Under the pieces are notes generated by a model. That model had not been told where the DNA came from, did no database searches, and was given only the letters and a program-made list of their open reading frames with translations. A stretch of 64,000 nt of DNA from Dyadobacter bucti (GTDB lineage Bacteria; Bacteroidota; Bacteroidia; Cytophagales; Spirosomataceae). The stretch covers positions 558,001 through 622,000 of the forward strand of contig NZ_SWFP01000003.1 in assembly GCF_005869225.1 (NCBI RefSeq), in the 5' to 3' direction. Below are positions 1-7,642 of the stretch, in pieces (position 1 is the first letter of the stretch; each line of letters starts with the position of its first letter). Made by a program: the position numbers and the translations under genes.

Positions 1-861
1 GATTTCGGAAATTTTTCGGATCAGCATATATCCTTCATTCTCCCGCTGCCAGGTCTGATCCTGCTGGTTTTTGGTGGTAATGCAAAAAACATAGTCTCCG
101 TGCGGAGCGTGCACGACCAGTACTTCGGACTTGGCTTGATTAACCGCCCCACTTTTCGCAGCAGTTTTAACATAAGGTGGGATTTGGGAAATAGCTTCTC
201 CATCCCAGAATTGCATGCCCAGGTACCGGTACATACGTTCACTAACTGACGGACTAATGGCTTTTCCGTCCCGGATCATTGCAACAAGCTCAGCCATTTC
301 CCGTGGTGTGGTTTGTCCCCAGCCATAAGTAGCTTGTCCTTGCTTTCGCCCTGGCGTGCGGGAATTCACTTTTGTGTTGGCAAACCCGTTATTTTCAAGC
401 CATTGATTGATAGCAGCCCCTCCGCCTGCCATTGCCTGAAGCCAAAGGCTCCCCGTATTGTCGCTCAGCGAGATCATCAGGTGGATGACCTTCGGCAGCG
501 GGATTTTCGTACTGTCGCGGAAAGATCCGACGACACCATTATCATATTTGAGCGAATCGCGGTAAACAAGCTCCTGGCCGAACTTGATTTCACCTTGATT
601 GATCTTGTCAAAAAGTCCGCACATGATGGGGACCTTGATCATACTGGCGGTCGGGAAAAGGGTGTCTGCGTAAACCGCAGCAACCCGGTTTGTCTTCAAA
701 TTCCGCACATATACCCCAGCTTCACCTTTAAAGCCGGCAAGTGCCTTCTCAATTTTGGCAGTCAGTTTTTCATCCGTTTTAACATTTCCGACCGCCTGAG
801 GCTGTGCCAGGATTTTAAAACAGATGGAAAGTAGGATGAGAGAGACATAAAGGGTTTTCAT
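1..861 (-). CDS. Class A beta-lactamase-like serine hydrolase, 3' end beyond the window
   Basis: The reading frame opens with ATG at 861 and stays open for 287 codons to base 1, so the stop lies just outside the window. A short signal peptide ends near LAQ (residues 18-20), so the protein is periplasmic. The class A motifs are visible: SMIK (S73, K76), SDN (133-135) and KSGA (236-239, in place of KTG). The omega-loop stretch between SDN and the TTPREMA segment has no glutamate at the place of Glu166, the deacylating residue of true class A enzymes. By family it acylates with beta-lactams or similar substrates. By inference it may be a slow hydrolase or a penicillin-binding relative rather than an efficient resistance enzyme. 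Confidence 0.85.
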   Translation of the reverse strand, partial: MKTLYVSLILLSICFKILAQPQAVGNVKTDEKLTAKIEKALAGFKGEAGVYVRNLKTNRVAAVYADTLFPTASMIKVPIMCGLFDKINQGEIKFGQELVYRDSLKYDNGVVGSFRDSTKIPLPKVIHLMISLSDNTGSLWLQAMAGGGAAINQWLENNGFANTKVNSRTPGRKQGQATYGWGQTTPREMAELVAMIRDGKAISPSVSERMYRYLGMQFWDGEAISQIPPYVKTAAKSGAVNQAKSEVLVVHAPHGDYVFCITTKNQQDQTWQRENEGYMLIRKISEI

Positions 862-865
862 CGAA

Positions 866-1834
866 TCATTTGCTTTTAGTGAATTTTTTGGCCTTGTTCT
901 TTCCTGGTTTTTCAGAAATGAACTCGAGAAGGCCCCAATGCTCCGGCACATGCATATTGATCACCCCTTGTGGCGACCATACCCAGTTGTATTCCGGGAG
1001 ATTTCTGCGGGTTTCCGGATTTTTCTTGCGAGAATATTTCCCATCTTCATCAATATCATGCTGCCAGTTGACGCGTGAAAAATTGATACGCCATACCGAG
1101 CCATTTTCCGGAATGATTGCAGGCACATTCTCATTCTTAAGAGAGGCAAAAGGGATGGCAATTTCGAGGGTCCAGCGCTTGTCTTTGTCTTTGCTGTCAT
1201 TAATGGTCCCGTCTATTGAGACAGCGGATTTCAGGCCTTCGATATCCCATTTCATTTGAGCCCTTCCGCCTTTCCGGTAAGTTTTGGGAAGAAACAGGTC
1301 AAAATTGGTATTCAATGCATTGATTTCCAGTTCGTAATAATTTTCCGAATCTCCGTCTGGGTCGATGAACACTTCGAAATCATTTTCGTGAAACACGATC
1401 TGATCCTTTTTGTCCTGGTAGGCCCATATATGTTCCTCGTCCATCACTGCGGCGATGTACAAATATTCCTTATCCCAAAGCATTTTCGCCATCGTTTTTT
1501 GAAGTGGCAGCGGTTTTTTTGCTCCTTCTATGTCAACAAATGTCTCTGTCCATAGGGCCTTTTTCCAAGCGGATTCATTGAGTTTTCCATCAATAGTAAT
1601 CGGCTTGTCCGGTTGGTAGCAGATGTATTTTCTGGGAGGATCAGACGGCTGGGCTGCCGAATTAAAGGAAAGCAATAAAGCTGAGGCCAGAACAAATAGA
1701 GCTGCAAATGCTAACTTAGGAAGGAGAATAAAATGAAATCTGTTTTTTCTGGAGAGTAATTTAAAATTTTTCAAGATCTTATCAGAGCGTAGTTTGGAAA
1801 GTACAATATACCTCGAAACCTCCTGATTTTTCAA
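866..1834 (-). CDS. CBM9-like (DOMON-type) carbohydrate-binding exported protein
   Basis: The protein has up to 322 residues, with a hydrophobic signal segment near residues 41-62 ending SAAQ. The mature part starts with PRKYICYQPDKPITIDG and continues with LNESAWKKA, the N-terminal pattern of CBM9-like domains. Later conserved pieces are LWDKEYLYIAAVMDE and NDFEVFIDPDGD. Such proteins bind glycans on the surface or in the periplasm, and the ligand cannot be read here. The frame begins at a TTG and the N-terminus ahead of the signal is unusually long. An in-frame TTG at 1774 gives a more normal signal peptide, so the start is uncertain. The gene lies 4 bp upstream of the beta-lactamase-like start, which suggests one transcript. 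Confidence 0.75.
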   Translation of the reverse strand: MKNQEVSRYIVLSKLRSDKILKNFKLLSRKNRFHFILLPKLAFAALFVLASALLLSFNSAAQPSDPPRKYICYQPDKPITIDGKLNESAWKKALWTETFVDIEGAKKPLPLQKTMAKMLWDKEYLYIAAVMDEEHIWAYQDKKDQIVFHENDFEVFIDPDGDSENYYELEINALNTNFDLFLPKTYRKGGRAQMKWDIEGLKSAVSIDGTINDSKDKDKRWTLEIAIPFASLKNENVPAIIPENGSVWRINFSRVNWQHDIDEDGKYSRKKNPETRRNLPEYNWVWSPQGVINMHVPEHWGLLEFISEKPGKNKAKKFTKSK

Positions 1835-1855
1835 GAAAAATGTGCTTTTTGTTCC

Positions 1856-2323
1856 TTACACCAACCTTTCGAAATAGAGCACTTCGGCATGTGGATTATA
1901 GTTATAGGGCTGGGTTTCGACAAATCCGAAAGACCTGTATAAGCCCACGGCGGCAGGCATTTTTGAGAGCGTGTCCAGTTTGATTACCTGATAATTTAGC
2001 ACCCCGGCCGTTTCCAGAACTTTTTCCATGAGTGCTTTTCCTATGCCTATTCCCTGATAGCCCGGGCGGATATACATGCGTTTCACCTCACAGGTCAAAT
2101 CATTTTCGATACGTCTTAATCCCACGGCCCCGATGTACTGTCCAGCTGTTTCAACAAGCAAAAGTGCACCTGTCGGAGGCCCGTACATTTGGGGAAGGAT
2201 TTTCAATTCTTCATCGAAGCTCTGAAAACAGAGCGTGAAATCAAGCGAGCGGGCATATTCTTTAAAAAGCTCCGCCCCGGTTTCGTACTGGCCTTCGGTA
2301 GTAGCATGGATGATCTGGAACAT
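1856..2323 (-). CDS. GNAT family N-acetyltransferase
   Basis: This is a 155-residue protein read from the ATG at 2323 (MFQIIHATTEG). A longer upstream opening exists but would overlap the opposite-strand toxin remnant and is not family-like. The acetyl-CoA signature is clear in the segment CEVKRMYIRPGYQGIGIGKALME, where the RPGYQGIGIG core is the Q/RxxGxG/A pyrophosphate-binding loop. It is followed by the usual YxSFGF-like end (LYRSFGFVE). By family it acetylates a small-molecule or protein amine in the cytoplasm. The substrate is unknown. It may share a transcript with the CBM9-like gene downstream. Confidence 0.85.
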   Translation of the reverse strand: MFQIIHATTEGQYETGAELFKEYARSLDFTLCFQSFDEELKILPQMYGPPTGALLLVETAGQYIGAVGLRRIENDLTCEVKRMYIRPGYQGIGIGKALMEKVLETAGVLNYQVIKLDTLSKMPAAVGLYRSFGFVETQPYNYNPHAEVLYFERLV

Positions 2324-2381
2324 TGGTAAATAACAAGCGTATTTTGTCTTGGGACTATTTAAAAGCAAAGGAATCTTCGCA

Positions 2382-2591
2382 ATGCCTGAATATACGATTG
2401 TCTTGTCAAAAAACGCGCAAAAGCAGCTAGACAAACTTCCAGACGCACTAGCAGAACCAATTTATAAAGCCATCGCTGAACTGGGAACAAGCCCAAGACC
2501 GTTGGGCATTTCCGGCAGCATTGCTCCCAATTTAAAGGTTTCATATCCCTGCTCAAAGGCATCTATTTTATCCTGCGTACTTGGTCCCTGA
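2382..2591 (+). pseudogene. Truncated RelE/ParE-family toxin remnant
   Basis: The first 43 or so codons (MPEYTIVLSKNAQKQLDKLP, then LAEPIYKAIAELGTSPRPLG) are the N-terminal half of a RelE/ParE-type toxin. After PRPLG the frame leaves the family: the KLKG, YRIRIGDYRIIYE and HRKDIY segments that form the active C-terminal strands are missing, and unrelated residues run to a stop at 2591. No antitoxin frame precedes it in the 58 bp after the GNAT start. I read it as a decayed toxin that can no longer act on ribosomes or gyrase. The tail region 2500-2640 also carries short minus-strand frames after the DUF885 stop that I cannot identify. Confidence 0.6.
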
Positions 2592-2639
2592 TGAACGCGT
2601 CAATGCTGACGAGCTTATTTTTTTCATCCTTAGCGTCCA

Positions 2640-3953
2640 TTATTTCTTTTCCAATAAGTCACTTGCTTTATACTGCTTACTCAACAGCTCCTCAAACAAA
2701 CGCCAGCGCACCTCGGAAGAATTCCCACCCCGGGACTCGATATACTTTTTAACCAAAGCCTGCCCATAATTGTAGTTAATGACATAGCTTCGGTATTTTT
2801 TGATAAACCGTAAATAGTCCGTCGCACCTTTTTCGGTCAGGAGGCAATAATCAGTAAGCCAGCGTAGTGCCTCTTTATCACCCATATTTTTACGTTGAAT
2901 TTCCCTTGCTACCTCATTGCGGGCATAGTTTAATTCCGAACGGATTGCAAGGGCGCGGAAATATAAACCGGCATTTGACGTATCCATTGCCGCGAGAGGC
3001 ATCAGCGTTTTTTTACAAAATTCCAGTTGTTCATTTCCGGGAAAAGCAACTGCAATACCGTAGTTGGCGCTTCCCTCGGCTATCAGTGACTGGGGGCTGA
3101 AAAGGGGATAGAGCGAAATCTCCGTCTGGTTTTTATCGCGGTAGAGATTTTTTTCCAGCAAAGCATTGTAGACATGATGCCCGGGATAACCCTCATGACA
3201 CGCAAGATCGATAGCCCTTTCAATGAAGATCGGCTGACTGATATTGATCTGTATCACACTTTTGTAATTTCCCTGGTACCAGTTGTAGCCTGACCATGGC
3301 TTATCAGTGACATATTCTAACCGGAAGTCCTCACCGGCGGGGAGTCGATAATGCGCTAAGGTCCTTTTCCGGGCTTCTGTAATGGCTGTTCTGAAAACGG
3401 TATCAATTTTATTTTTGGGTATTAAAAACTGGCTGGCCAGTTTTTGGTACCTGTCCGGGAGAGGGCCCTTTCCGGGTAAAATAGAATCCAGCCGGGCCAT
3501 GAGCGACTGAAAATGCTTCTCCGGATAAACAGGAGCTACTGCATCAAAAAGTTCTTTTGATTCCACATCAAATGCGCCACTTTCGCCTGAATGGATTTTT
3601 ATTCTGCGTTCAAAAGCACGTAACTGCGCCTGTAACCAGTTCGACCTATCACGGATGGTATCATTTTCAGTGCTCGTGGCAATGTTGCCCAGCTCCTTTG
3701 TCAGATTTTGCGATACTTTTAAAAGACTATCTTTTGGAAAAGTGGCCGAAGGAGTTAACACTGGTTTCAGGGAATCGGGGCCGTAGTACGCGTCGACGAA
3801 ATCCTTATCATATTGCCCGATTACCAATCCCAGCCGGACATAATCCAAAGAAATTTCATGCAGCTTCTCTGCCTCTGTGGTCTGGGAAGATTGTTTTGAG
3901 CAGGAAAAAGAGAGCGTTGCGAACAGGAAAAGCAGTTTGATCTTGGTGTGCAT
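2640..3953 (-). CDS. DUF885 family lipoprotein, putative metallopeptidase
   Basis: The protein has 437 residues. The N-terminus is a lipoprotein signal with lipobox LSFSC, so it should be anchored in the outer or inner membrane facing the periplasm. The DUF885 hallmark HEGYPGHH lies near residue 252, a zinc-site-like motif, followed about 40 residues later by a second acidic helix (LIAEGSANYG) that carries the expected glutamate. Length is shorter than the 550-600 residues of many DUF885 proteins, but the catalytic half is complete. Peptidase activity is inferred from the fold. The stop overlaps a short minus-strand ATG (TAATG), but the frame that follows is only 25 codons and is not recognisable. 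Confidence 0.85.
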   Translation of the reverse strand: MHTKIKLLFLFATLSFSCSKQSSQTTEAEKLHEISLDYVRLGLVIGQYDKDFVDAYYGPDSLKPVLTPSATFPKDSLLKVSQNLTKELGNIATSTENDTIRDRSNWLQAQLRAFERRIKIHSGESGAFDVESKELFDAVAPVYPEKHFQSLMARLDSILPGKGPLPDRYQKLASQFLIPKNKIDTVFRTAITEARKRTLAHYRLPAGEDFRLEYVTDKPWSGYNWYQGNYKSVIQINISQPIFIERAIDLACHEGYPGHHVYNALLEKNLYRDKNQTEISLYPLFSPQSLIAEGSANYGIAVAFPGNEQLEFCKKTLMPLAAMDTSNAGLYFRALAIRSELNYARNEVAREIQRKNMGDKEALRWLTDYCLLTEKGATDYLRFIKKYRSYVINYNYGQALVKKYIESRGGNSSEVRWRLFEELLSKQYKASDLLEKK

Positions 3954-3971
3954 GGTCTTGCTATATTTTTG
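3943..3971 (+). promoter_or_regulatory. Candidate promoter for the GH1 gene
   Basis: TATTTTTG at 3964-3971 matches the Bacteroidota -7 consensus TAnnTTTG, and a TTG at 3943-3945 sits 18 nt upstream as a -33 element. Both are in the correct orientation for the beta-glucosidase and lie over the 5' end of the divergent DUF885 gene. This is a match by eye. Confidence 0.35.
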
Positions 3972-4054
3972 GTCAGTTATGGAAGCCGGCGGATAAGGTA
4001 CGAAACTTGCCTTTTCTTCCTAACTTTCTGCCGTAAAGATCAATAAAAGATATT

Positions 4055-5467
4055 TTGGAAGAAATTGGAGCATACCGGACTAAGGGCCATCCGGTGGAAA
4101 ACGGGCATAGCGACTTGACTTTCCGTAAGGAGGATTTTGGCCATGATTTTCGCTGGGGAGTAGCCACCGCTTCTCACCAGATCGAAGGAAGTACCGATGG
4201 TGATGGGCGGGGCGCTTGTATCTGGGATGAGTTTTCCCAAAAAAAAGGGAAGATAAAAAACGGTGATCATGCGCGGGTCGCATGTGATTTCTATAACCGG
4301 TATGAAGAGGATCTGGCTCTCGTCGCATCCCTGGGATTCAAACAATTTCGTTTTTCAATCTCCTGGTCACGGATTATTCCTGCTGGTTATGGAGAAATAA
4401 ATCACAAGGGGGTTGATTTTTATAACCGATTGATCGACAAATGCCTGGAGTTGGATATTGAACCGTGGGTCACGCTTTATCATTGGGATTTGCCGCAGGC
4501 GCTGGAAAAGAGAGGAGGATGGAAAAACAGGAAAATCGTTGAATGGTTTTCCGCTTATGTCGAGATATGTACTCATGCGTTTGGTGACAGGGTCAAGAAT
4601 TGGTTGGTGCTGAATGAACCTATGGCGGTGGCCGGACTAGGCTATACAACGGGGCTGCATGCACCAGGAAAAAAAGGGCTATGGAATTTCTTGCCTGTTG
4701 TGCACCACCTGGCACTTTGCCAGGCTGAGGGCGGCAGGGTTATCCGTAGGAATGTCGCCGACGCTTATATCGGAACTGCACTTTCCTGCTCCTACGTCCA
4801 CGCATATTCGGATAATCCCAAAGACGTCCGTGCAGCGGAAAGAGCAGATGCATTGATGAACCGCCTCTTTATCGAGCCCGCACTGGGCCTGGGTTATCCA
4901 GTCGATGCATTCTCATATTTGCTGAATATCCGGAAGTATATGAAGCCGGGAGACGAAGAGAAACTGAAATTTGACTTTGATTTCATCGGACTTCAGAACT
5001 ATTTCAGTGTAGTGGTAAGGCATTCCTACCTCTCGCCAGTTTTGTGGCTGAAAGAAGTGCCGGCCGGGTTGCGGAACGTGCCTGTTACTGAAATGGGCTG
5101 GGAAATAGATCCGGCCGGAATGTATAACATTATCGGGCAGTTTGAAAAGTATCAGGGAATTAAAGAGATCATTATTTCCGAAAATGGGGCTTCATTTACC
5201 GATAACCTGAATGGAAACGAGATTCCCGACAAGCAGCGGACCGGATTTTTTCAGGATTACCTGGGCGCCGTGCTGAGAGCGAAGAACGATGGCGCAAAGG
5301 TTAACGGTTACTTCGCTTGGACACTGCTTGATAATTTTGAATGGGCCGAGGGCTTTTCGGCCAGGTTTGGGCTGGTATATGTGGATTTCAAAACGCAGCA
5401 GCGCACCATTAAGCACTCGGGGAAGTGGTTTTCTCATTTTCTGAACGGAATAAAATCTTCAAAATAA
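4055..5467 (+). CDS. Glycoside hydrolase family 1 (beta-glucosidase-like)
   Basis: The gene encodes a 470-residue cytoplasmic GH1 enzyme, the usual length for the family. The N-terminal signature FRWGVATASHQIEG is followed by FSISWSRI and WVTLYHWDLPQALE. The acid/base glutamate is E188 in VLNEP and the nucleophile is E376 in ISENGAS. The aglycone-side motif NFEWAEGFSARFGLVYVD is intact. It retains beta-glycosidic bonds (beta-glucosides or related sugars). The frame opens at TTG 4055. No ATG occurs before the conserved core, so a TTG or GTG start is likely and the first 20 or so residues are uncertain. There is no signal peptide. Confidence 0.9.
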   Translation: MEEIGAYRTKGHPVENGHSDLTFRKEDFGHDFRWGVATASHQIEGSTDGDGRGACIWDEFSQKKGKIKNGDHARVACDFYNRYEEDLALVASLGFKQFRFSISWSRIIPAGYGEINHKGVDFYNRLIDKCLELDIEPWVTLYHWDLPQALEKRGGWKNRKIVEWFSAYVEICTHAFGDRVKNWLVLNEPMAVAGLGYTTGLHAPGKKGLWNFLPVVHHLALCQAEGGRVIRRNVADAYIGTALSCSYVHAYSDNPKDVRAAERADALMNRLFIEPALGLGYPVDAFSYLLNIRKYMKPGDEEKLKFDFDFIGLQNYFSVVVRHSYLSPVLWLKEVPAGLRNVPVTEMGWEIDPAGMYNIIGQFEKYQGIKEIIISENGASFTDNLNGNEIPDKQRTGFFQDYLGAVLRAKNDGAKVNGYFAWTLLDNFEWAEGFSARFGLVYVDFKTQQRTIKHSGKWFSHFLNGIKSSK

Positions 5468-5473
5468 TTTCCA

Positions 5474-5502
5474 ACCAATGTATACAAAATTGTATCCTTG
5501 GT
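5474..5502 (+). terminator. Hairpin after the GH1 gene
   Basis: An ATACAA-AA-TTGTAT hairpin (5482-5495) is extended by outer arms ACCAA (5474-5478) and TTGGT (5498-5502). It begins 7 bp after the GH1 stop and probably ends that transcript, although no long T-run follows. Confidence 0.4.
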
Positions 5503-5506
5503 TTAG

Positions 5507-5527
5507 AATATTCCAGCCAGGAATATT
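5507..5527. promoter_or_regulatory. Perfect dyad ahead of a small lipoprotein gene
   Basis: AATATTCC (5507-5514) and GGAATATT (5520-5527) form a perfect 8-bp inverted repeat around 5 bases. It lies directly behind the previous hairpin and 42 bp before the lipoprotein ATG, so it is either an operator or part of a double terminator. Confidence 0.35.
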
Positions 5528-5568
5528 TTATTGAAAATCCAGTATTCCAGCTAAATCCTAACATTGAA

Positions 5569-5925
5569 ATGAAAATCCTGATTGTCTTTTTTGGCCTGTT
5601 GGCCTGGATTGGCGGATGCCATGACGAAACTGTCCTGGATGAGGACATCATTGAGGCTGACGCTACCTGGACCAACATGCTGGCGTCTGACGGTTGCTCA
5701 TGGCACTTCACAGTTCAGGAAGGTAAAAATTTTATATCCTTGCTGCCAAGTGAAGCTTCTCTGAAAACCATTAAAGCAGAAGTTGGTGACATAGAAAGCA
5801 GCTACAGTTTCACTGACGTGCGCATCAAATACAAGCTCACCGGCGGAAAGCGTACCGTTTTATGCGGCTGGGGATCTCAGCAAACGTATGATGAAATCAA
5901 CGTGATCAGTATCAAGAAAAAATAG
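5569..5925 (+). CDS. Small lipoprotein of unknown function
   Basis: This is a 118-residue protein from ATG 5569. The start is chosen because a lipoprotein signal follows at once (hydrophobic stretch then lipobox WIGGC). The mature part begins HDETVLDEDIIEAD and contains two further cysteines (SDGCSW and VLCGWG), which could pair in the periplasm. The end, EINVISIKKK, looks like a closing beta strand. I do not recognise the family. Similar small lipoproteins with an inhibitor-like or lipocalin-like beta fold are common in Cytophagales, but that is only an analogy. A dyad symmetry lies just upstream. Confidence 0.7.
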   Translation: MKILIVFFGLLAWIGGCHDETVLDEDIIEADATWTNMLASDGCSWHFTVQEGKNFISLLPSEASLKTIKAEVGDIESSYSFTDVRIKYKLTGGKRTVLCGWGSQQTYDEINVISIKKK

Positions 5926-5962
5926 CCGCAGCCACTGGCAAAAAAATTACTTCTATCCCTTT

Positions 5963-6193
5963 TCAGAGTTTGAGAATGTTTTTTGCTTCTTCCTCTGAAT
6001 AGTAAGGGCCAAGCTCAGCTTCATCAATAATCTCTTGCACCTGCTCTTCCGAAGCGGGTGCTCTTTTTTTATAATCACCTTCCGAATGCTCGTATTTGAA
6101 TTCAATTATTCCTTTGGTTGCCAAATTCTCCAGAAGCTTGGTGACCAGTTCTTCGTCAGCTTCGTTGTTTACCCTGATTTGAAATGTTTTCAT
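5963..6193 (-). CDS. Small acidic protein, orphan antitoxin-like
   Basis: The protein has 76 residues. An N-terminal beta-type start (MKTFQIRVNNEADEELVTKLLENLATKGIIEF) is followed by a charged C-terminal part, SEEQVQEIIDEAELGPYYSEEEAKNILKL. That tail resembles the toxin-wrapping C-terminus of small antitoxins paired with RelE/ParE toxins in Bacteroidota. No toxin frame adjoins it on either side, so it is either an orphan or acts in trans. The function is inferred from the layout only. Confidence 0.6.
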   Translation of the reverse strand: MKTFQIRVNNEADEELVTKLLENLATKGIIEFKYEHSEGDYKKRAPASEEQVQEIIDEAELGPYYSEEEAKNILKL

Positions 6194-6465
6194 GAATTGA
6201 TCTTAGTTAGAATTATGTTGGTCATTGAAAAAACCGTACCTGTTAAACCCAGGATTCTCTGTTTTGGAAATTGGTATGTCCGGAAAATTGTTCATTTGCG
6301 GACAATGTTAAAAGAATAAACCTATGATTATCAATATAATAGAATACTGGTCTTCTTTTTGTCCTCTCTGATCCTGTTGCCGGACATTCTTTTGCGATTT
6401 TTTATATGGGTGGATGCAACTTGTAATTTCAATTTTACATCTTTTTCAAAATAAACATAAAGATC

Positions 6466-7506
6466 ATGAAAAAAATACAGCTACTTTTTATAGCGCTTAC
6501 CTTATTTGTTTCTGTTGCGGTACAGGCGCAAAGTGAGAATGAGCAGCCTTATGTTACAAAGAATTTTACCAACTCATCCCTGAAAGAACTGACAGTTGAA
6601 ACCTCCGGTGGATCCATTTCGGTAACCGGAGGAAGTAGTACTGGTTTTAAGGTAGACATGTTTGTAAAACCCAATAACTGGAATGGTAAAAAAGAACTTT
6701 CCAAGCAGGAAATAGAAGACCGGCTCGAAGACTTTGACATCGTGATCGGGACTGAGGGAAACAAAGTGGTTGCCACTGCGAAAAGGAAAAACAATGTTGA
6801 CTGGAATAAAAACAGCGTTTCCATCGGCTTCAAAGTGTATACGCCCAGGAATGTCGGAACGAATCTGAAAACCAGCGGAGGCAGCATTCATATCAAATCT
6901 CTGTCAGGTGAACAGAATTTTACAACAAGCGGCGGAAGCTTGAAAATCGATGACCTGGACGGCGTGATCCGCGGGCGTACTTCCGGCGGAAGCATTGAAG
7001 TTGCGAACTGCAGTAAGGATATTGACTTGCATACAAGCGGCGGAAGTATCAGGGCCTCGGAGCTGAAAGGTAAAATCGGACTTAAAACTTCCGGTGGAAG
7101 CATCACTTTAAATAATCTGAACGGTGATATCGAGGCACATACCAGTGGCGGCAGCGTAAAAGGTGACGATATCGCAGGGGCGCTGGACGCTGGCACATCG
7201 GGCGGTTCTGTGCGGCTTGCCAATGTTTCCGGCAGTTTGAAAGCCAGTACCAGTGCGGGCAGTATTGAAGTTTCAATGTCAAAACTGGGCGATTATGTAA
7301 ATCTTTCAACATCTGCGGGAAGTGTGCGGGTTACAATGCCTATGGATAAAGGTATGGACCTGAACCTGAAAGGTAACAAAGTAAATGTTGCTCTGAAGAA
7401 CTTCGATGGTCAGGCAGAGAAAGACAATGTGCGAGGTAAAATGAACGGTGGCGGTATTCCGGTGACGCTCACAGCAAGTAGCGGCAGTGTTTATGTAAAT
7501 CAATAA
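6466..7506 (+). CDS. DUF4097 family exported beta-helix protein
   Basis: The protein has 346 residues, with a clean signal peptide (MKKIQLLFIALTLFVSVAVQAQ region). From about residue 42 a repeating unit of 18-22 residues begins with TSGGS or TSAGS, ten times, each followed by a polar turn and a hydrophobic strand. This is the DUF4097 right-handed beta-helix pattern. The function of DUF4097 proteins is not established; they are often co-expressed with regulators or adhesin-like proteins. Here the gene stands alone, 272 bp after the opposite-strand small protein, and is followed by its own terminator. Confidence 0.88.
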   Translation: MKKIQLLFIALTLFVSVAVQAQSENEQPYVTKNFTNSSLKELTVETSGGSISVTGGSSTGFKVDMFVKPNNWNGKKELSKQEIEDRLEDFDIVIGTEGNKVVATAKRKNNVDWNKNSVSIGFKVYTPRNVGTNLKTSGGSIHIKSLSGEQNFTTSGGSLKIDDLDGVIRGRTSGGSIEVANCSKDIDLHTSGGSIRASELKGKIGLKTSGGSITLNNLNGDIEAHTSGGSVKGDDIAGALDAGTSGGSVRLANVSGSLKASTSAGSIEVSMSKLGDYVNLSTSAGSVRVTMPMDKGMDLNLKGNKVNVALKNFDGQAEKDNVRGKMNGGGIPVTLTASSGSVYVNQ

Positions 7507-7536
7507 GTTAAGTAATACAGGTTCAAACAATCTGAT

Positions 7537-7578
7537 AGGCAGAAAGGAGGTCAACACTTCTTTTTGCCTATTTTTTTT
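7537..7578 (+). terminator. Intrinsic terminator of the DUF4097 gene
   Basis: An imperfect hairpin of about 14 bp pairs 7537-7551 (starting AGGCAGAAAGG) with 7555-7569 (ending TTTTTGCCT) and is followed by an eight-base T-run at 7571-7578. It lies 30 bp after the stop codon. Confidence 0.75.
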
Positions 7579-7642
7579 GAAAAGATCCGAGACCAAATCA
7601 TAAATCGAACGTCTAAGACTGACACACTTGAAAACATGAAAT

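Noticed and set aside
313..834. Open plus-strand frame of 173 codons
   Set aside because: It lies opposite the class A beta-lactamase-like gene, whose motifs and signal peptide are clear; the plus-strand translation matches no family.
1256..1555. Plus-strand frame of 99 codons opposite the CBM9-like gene
   Set aside because: Antisense shadow with no start context and no recognisable domain.
6276..6387. Inverted ATGTCCGG/CCGGACAT pair upstream of the DUF4097 gene
   Set aside because: Only 8 bp separated by about 97 bp, without supporting symmetry; expected by chance in a region of this size.
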